Assembly (NCBI GenBank): GCA_012513545.1
Contig: JAAZCB010001063.1
Location: 1-7,417 of the forward strand
Source: Clostridiaceae bacterium
GTDB lineage: Bacteria > Bacillota_A > Clostridia > Acetivibrionales > Acetivibrionaceae
DNA length: 7,417 nt
Direction: 5' to 3'
In this document: in pieces, positions 5,892 to 7,417 of the stretch
Layout of the letters: every line of letters starts with the position of its first letter
Position numbering within the stretch: position 1 is the first letter of the stretch
The notes under the pieces: model-generated
Told to the model about the DNA's origin: nothing
The model's database searches: none
Seen by the model: only the letters and a program-made list of their open reading frames with translations
Made by a program: the position numbers and the translations under genes

Positions 5892-7417
5892 TTGAGAAGA
5901 AAAATCTTTATACTCGTGGCAATTTTTATAATGAATTTATTACTTCCTTCATGCAGTGTAATGAATGAACCGCAAGAGCCTTCCAATAACAATGAAAACA
6001 TTTTCATGAACGGCAATATGGATGATGTTCTCGACACTGGTCCTGTAAAAGGTGGAATTCTTAATCTTTTTTCAACGGCTCCGGACACTTTAAACCCTAT
6101 TACGACAAATAATGCTTACGTTAAGGACTACAGCCGCTTTATTTTTGAAAGCCTTGTTACCATTAACAAGGCACAGGAACCTGTACCCTTGCTGGCTGAA
6201 AACTGGACAGTATCATACAACGGACTTGAGTGGACATTTTTTATAAGAAGGGGAGTAAACTGGCATGACAGTATACCTTTATCGGCAGAAGATGTGGAGT
6301 TTACTATAAACACTATAATGGACCCTTCTGTTAACAGTCACTACAAGACGAATGTGAGAAACATAAGCTCAGTTAATATTATTGATGACTACACAATAAA
6401 AATTACACTGAATACTCCAAACTCCTTCACCCCTGAAATGATGACATTTCCAATAATACCCAAACATTATTTTCTTGGGGAAGACATGTTAACTTCTCAA
6501 AAAAATTATAAGCCTGTTGGAACAGGTCCGTATGAGTTTGCAGAATATAGAGAGAATGAGCACATAAAATTCAAGAATAACGATAAGTGGTGGGCAGGAA
6601 AAGAAAGTGTGAAAAAGGATAAGGAATGGGAAAGCCAGGGCAAGGAAAGTAGAATAGAAAGTCTTCCGTATATTATTGAAATAAACATTAAGATATACGG
6701 AAAGGATAAATCGATAGATAATGCTTTTCAATCAAAGGAAGTTGATTTGATAACCATGGACAGGGAAGAGTGGACAAGGTACAGCGGAAGATCAGACATT
6801 ACTCTTAAAAAATATCCGGGCAATGAGTATGAATTTATAGCTTTTAATTTGTCAAACAACATTCTGAAGGAAAAGGAAGTCAGAGAAGCCATAGCATACT
6901 CTGTTGACAAGCTGAAGCTTATTGACAAGTTTATGCCTGGTGAAGCGGTAGCCGCTGATATACCTGTAATACCGGATACATGGCTTTATAACACCAATGT
7001 TCTTTCTTATACCGTGAATACTTCGAAAGCCAGGCAAATACTTATGGATGCAGGCTGGAAGGAGAATAAAGGTGTTTTATATAAAAACATAAATGGAGTT
7101 TATACGACCCTTAAACTTGAAATGCTTGTTAACGACGACAACGACTTGAGGTTGAAAGTGGCTGAGCAAATAAAAGAGCAGCTTGCCCAAACTGGGATTG
7201 AGTTGAACATAAAAAAAGTCAAATGGGATGATGAGTTTAAAAGGATTAAGTCGAGAAAATTCGATATGGTGTTTTTAGGATGCACAGTAACTTCAATTCC
7301 GGACATTTCTTTTATGTACTCATCAGGACAGATTGGTACAGGGTTTAATATAGCCGGATACAAAAATGAGACTGTAGATGATTATTTTGAAAAAATATTG
7401 TCTGAGAATGACAGTGA
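5892..7417 (+). CDS. Family 5 extracellular solute-binding lipoprotein (oligopeptide/nickel type), 3' end outside window
   Basis: The frame is open from TTG 5892 to the window edge, 508 residues. It is the binding component of an ABC importer, anchored to the outer face of the membrane. The signal peptide is (M)RRK, a hydrophobic run FILVAIFIMNLLL, and the lipobox LPSC with Cys21 as the lipidated residue. A Ser/Asn/Glu-rich linker follows. The SBP_bac_5 domain starts at GGILNLFSTAPDTLNP and includes PLLAENWTVS, FFIRRGVNWHD, PVGTGPYEF (208-216), VREAIAYSVDK (330-340) and SKARQILMDAGW. A highly charged stretch rich in Lys and Glu (residues 237-257) sits where relatives usually have a short loop, just after NNDKWWAG. 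Full members have about 520-620 residues, so little is probably missing. The start is 22 bases after the pgeF stop, with no promoter or terminator between, so the two are likely cotranscribed. The permease and ATPase genes are not in the window. The ligand cannot be told; peptides are the default guess. Confidence 0.94.
   Translation, partial: MRRKIFILVAIFIMNLLLPSCSVMNEPQEPSNNNENIFMNGNMDDVLDTGPVKGGILNLFSTAPDTLNPITTNNAYVKDYSRFIFESLVTINKAQEPVPLLAENWTVSYNGLEWTFFIRRGVNWHDSIPLSAEDVEFTINTIMDPSVNSHYKTNVRNISSVNIIDDYTIKITLNTPNSFTPEMMTFPIIPKHYFLGEDMLTSQKNYKPVGTGPYEFAEYRENEHIKFKNNDKWWAGKESVKKDKEWESQGKESRIESLPYIIEINIKIYGKDKSIDNAFQSKEVDLITMDREEWTRYSGRSDITLKKYPGNEYEFIAFNLSNNILKEKEVREAIAYSVDKLKLIDKFMPGEAVAADIPVIPDTWLYNTNVLSYTVNTSKARQILMDAGWKENKGVLYKNINGVYTTLKLEMLVNDDNDLRLKVAEQIKEQLAQTGIELNIKKVKWDDEFKRIKSRKFDMVFLGCTVTSIPDISFMYSSGQIGTGFNIAGYKNETVDDYFEKILSENDS

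Noticed and set aside
1..7417. CRISPR array, tRNA, rRNA, insertion sequence or integration site
   Set aside because: I saw no regularly spaced repeats, no cloverleaf-like sequence, no transposase motifs and no terminal inverted repeats.

Overview
This window looks like a low-GC Gram-positive anaerobe of the class Clostridia, probably a plant-fibre or pectin degrader of the Ruminiclostridium/Acetivibrio type. The reasons are AT-rich intergenic DNA, strong AGGAGG ribosome binding sites, a secreted-type family PL1 pectate lyase, a clostridial-style aldo/keto reductase with two ferredoxin-like clusters, and a lipoprotein solute-binding protein. The assignment to a genus is inference; nothing in the window identifies the species.

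Layout: (1) 1-539 +, the 3' part of a pectate lyase, followed at 539-754 by a frame-broken remnant that was probably once its C-terminal extension, and then a hairpin terminator at 755-797. (2) 862-2695, a promoter and the complete glutaminyl-tRNA synthetase gene glnS. (3) 2710-2746, a hairpin with flanking A and T runs that can end transcription from both sides. (4) 2757-3641 on the minus strand, a gene of about 294 codons of unknown function (possibly mutarotase-like), broken by one in-frame TAG at codon 69. (5) 3642-3868, a divergent promoter region. (6) 3869-4996 +, an intact aldo/keto reductase with a C-terminal dicluster [4Fe-4S] domain. (7) 5039-5869 +, a laccase-domain protein (YfiH/PgeF family) whose apparent start region carries an in-frame TAA at codon 11. 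(8) 5892 to the end, +, a family 5 solute-binding lipoprotein that starts at TTG and is cut by the window edge.

The genes do not form one pathway. Pectate lyase and the solute-binding protein fit a life outside the cell on polymers and uptake of small breakdown products or peptides. GlnRS is housekeeping. The reductase, pgeF and the lipoprotein gene are collinear with short gaps (42 and 22 bases) and may share a transcript.

The most notable signal is not a new system. It is the density of broken reading frames: three of six genes (pectate lyase tail, minus-strand gene, pgeF start) are interrupted in about 5.9 kb while the rest of each frame stays well preserved. That suggests either recent decay or sequence errors. 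I found no CRISPR array, tRNA, rRNA, riboswitch or insertion sequence.
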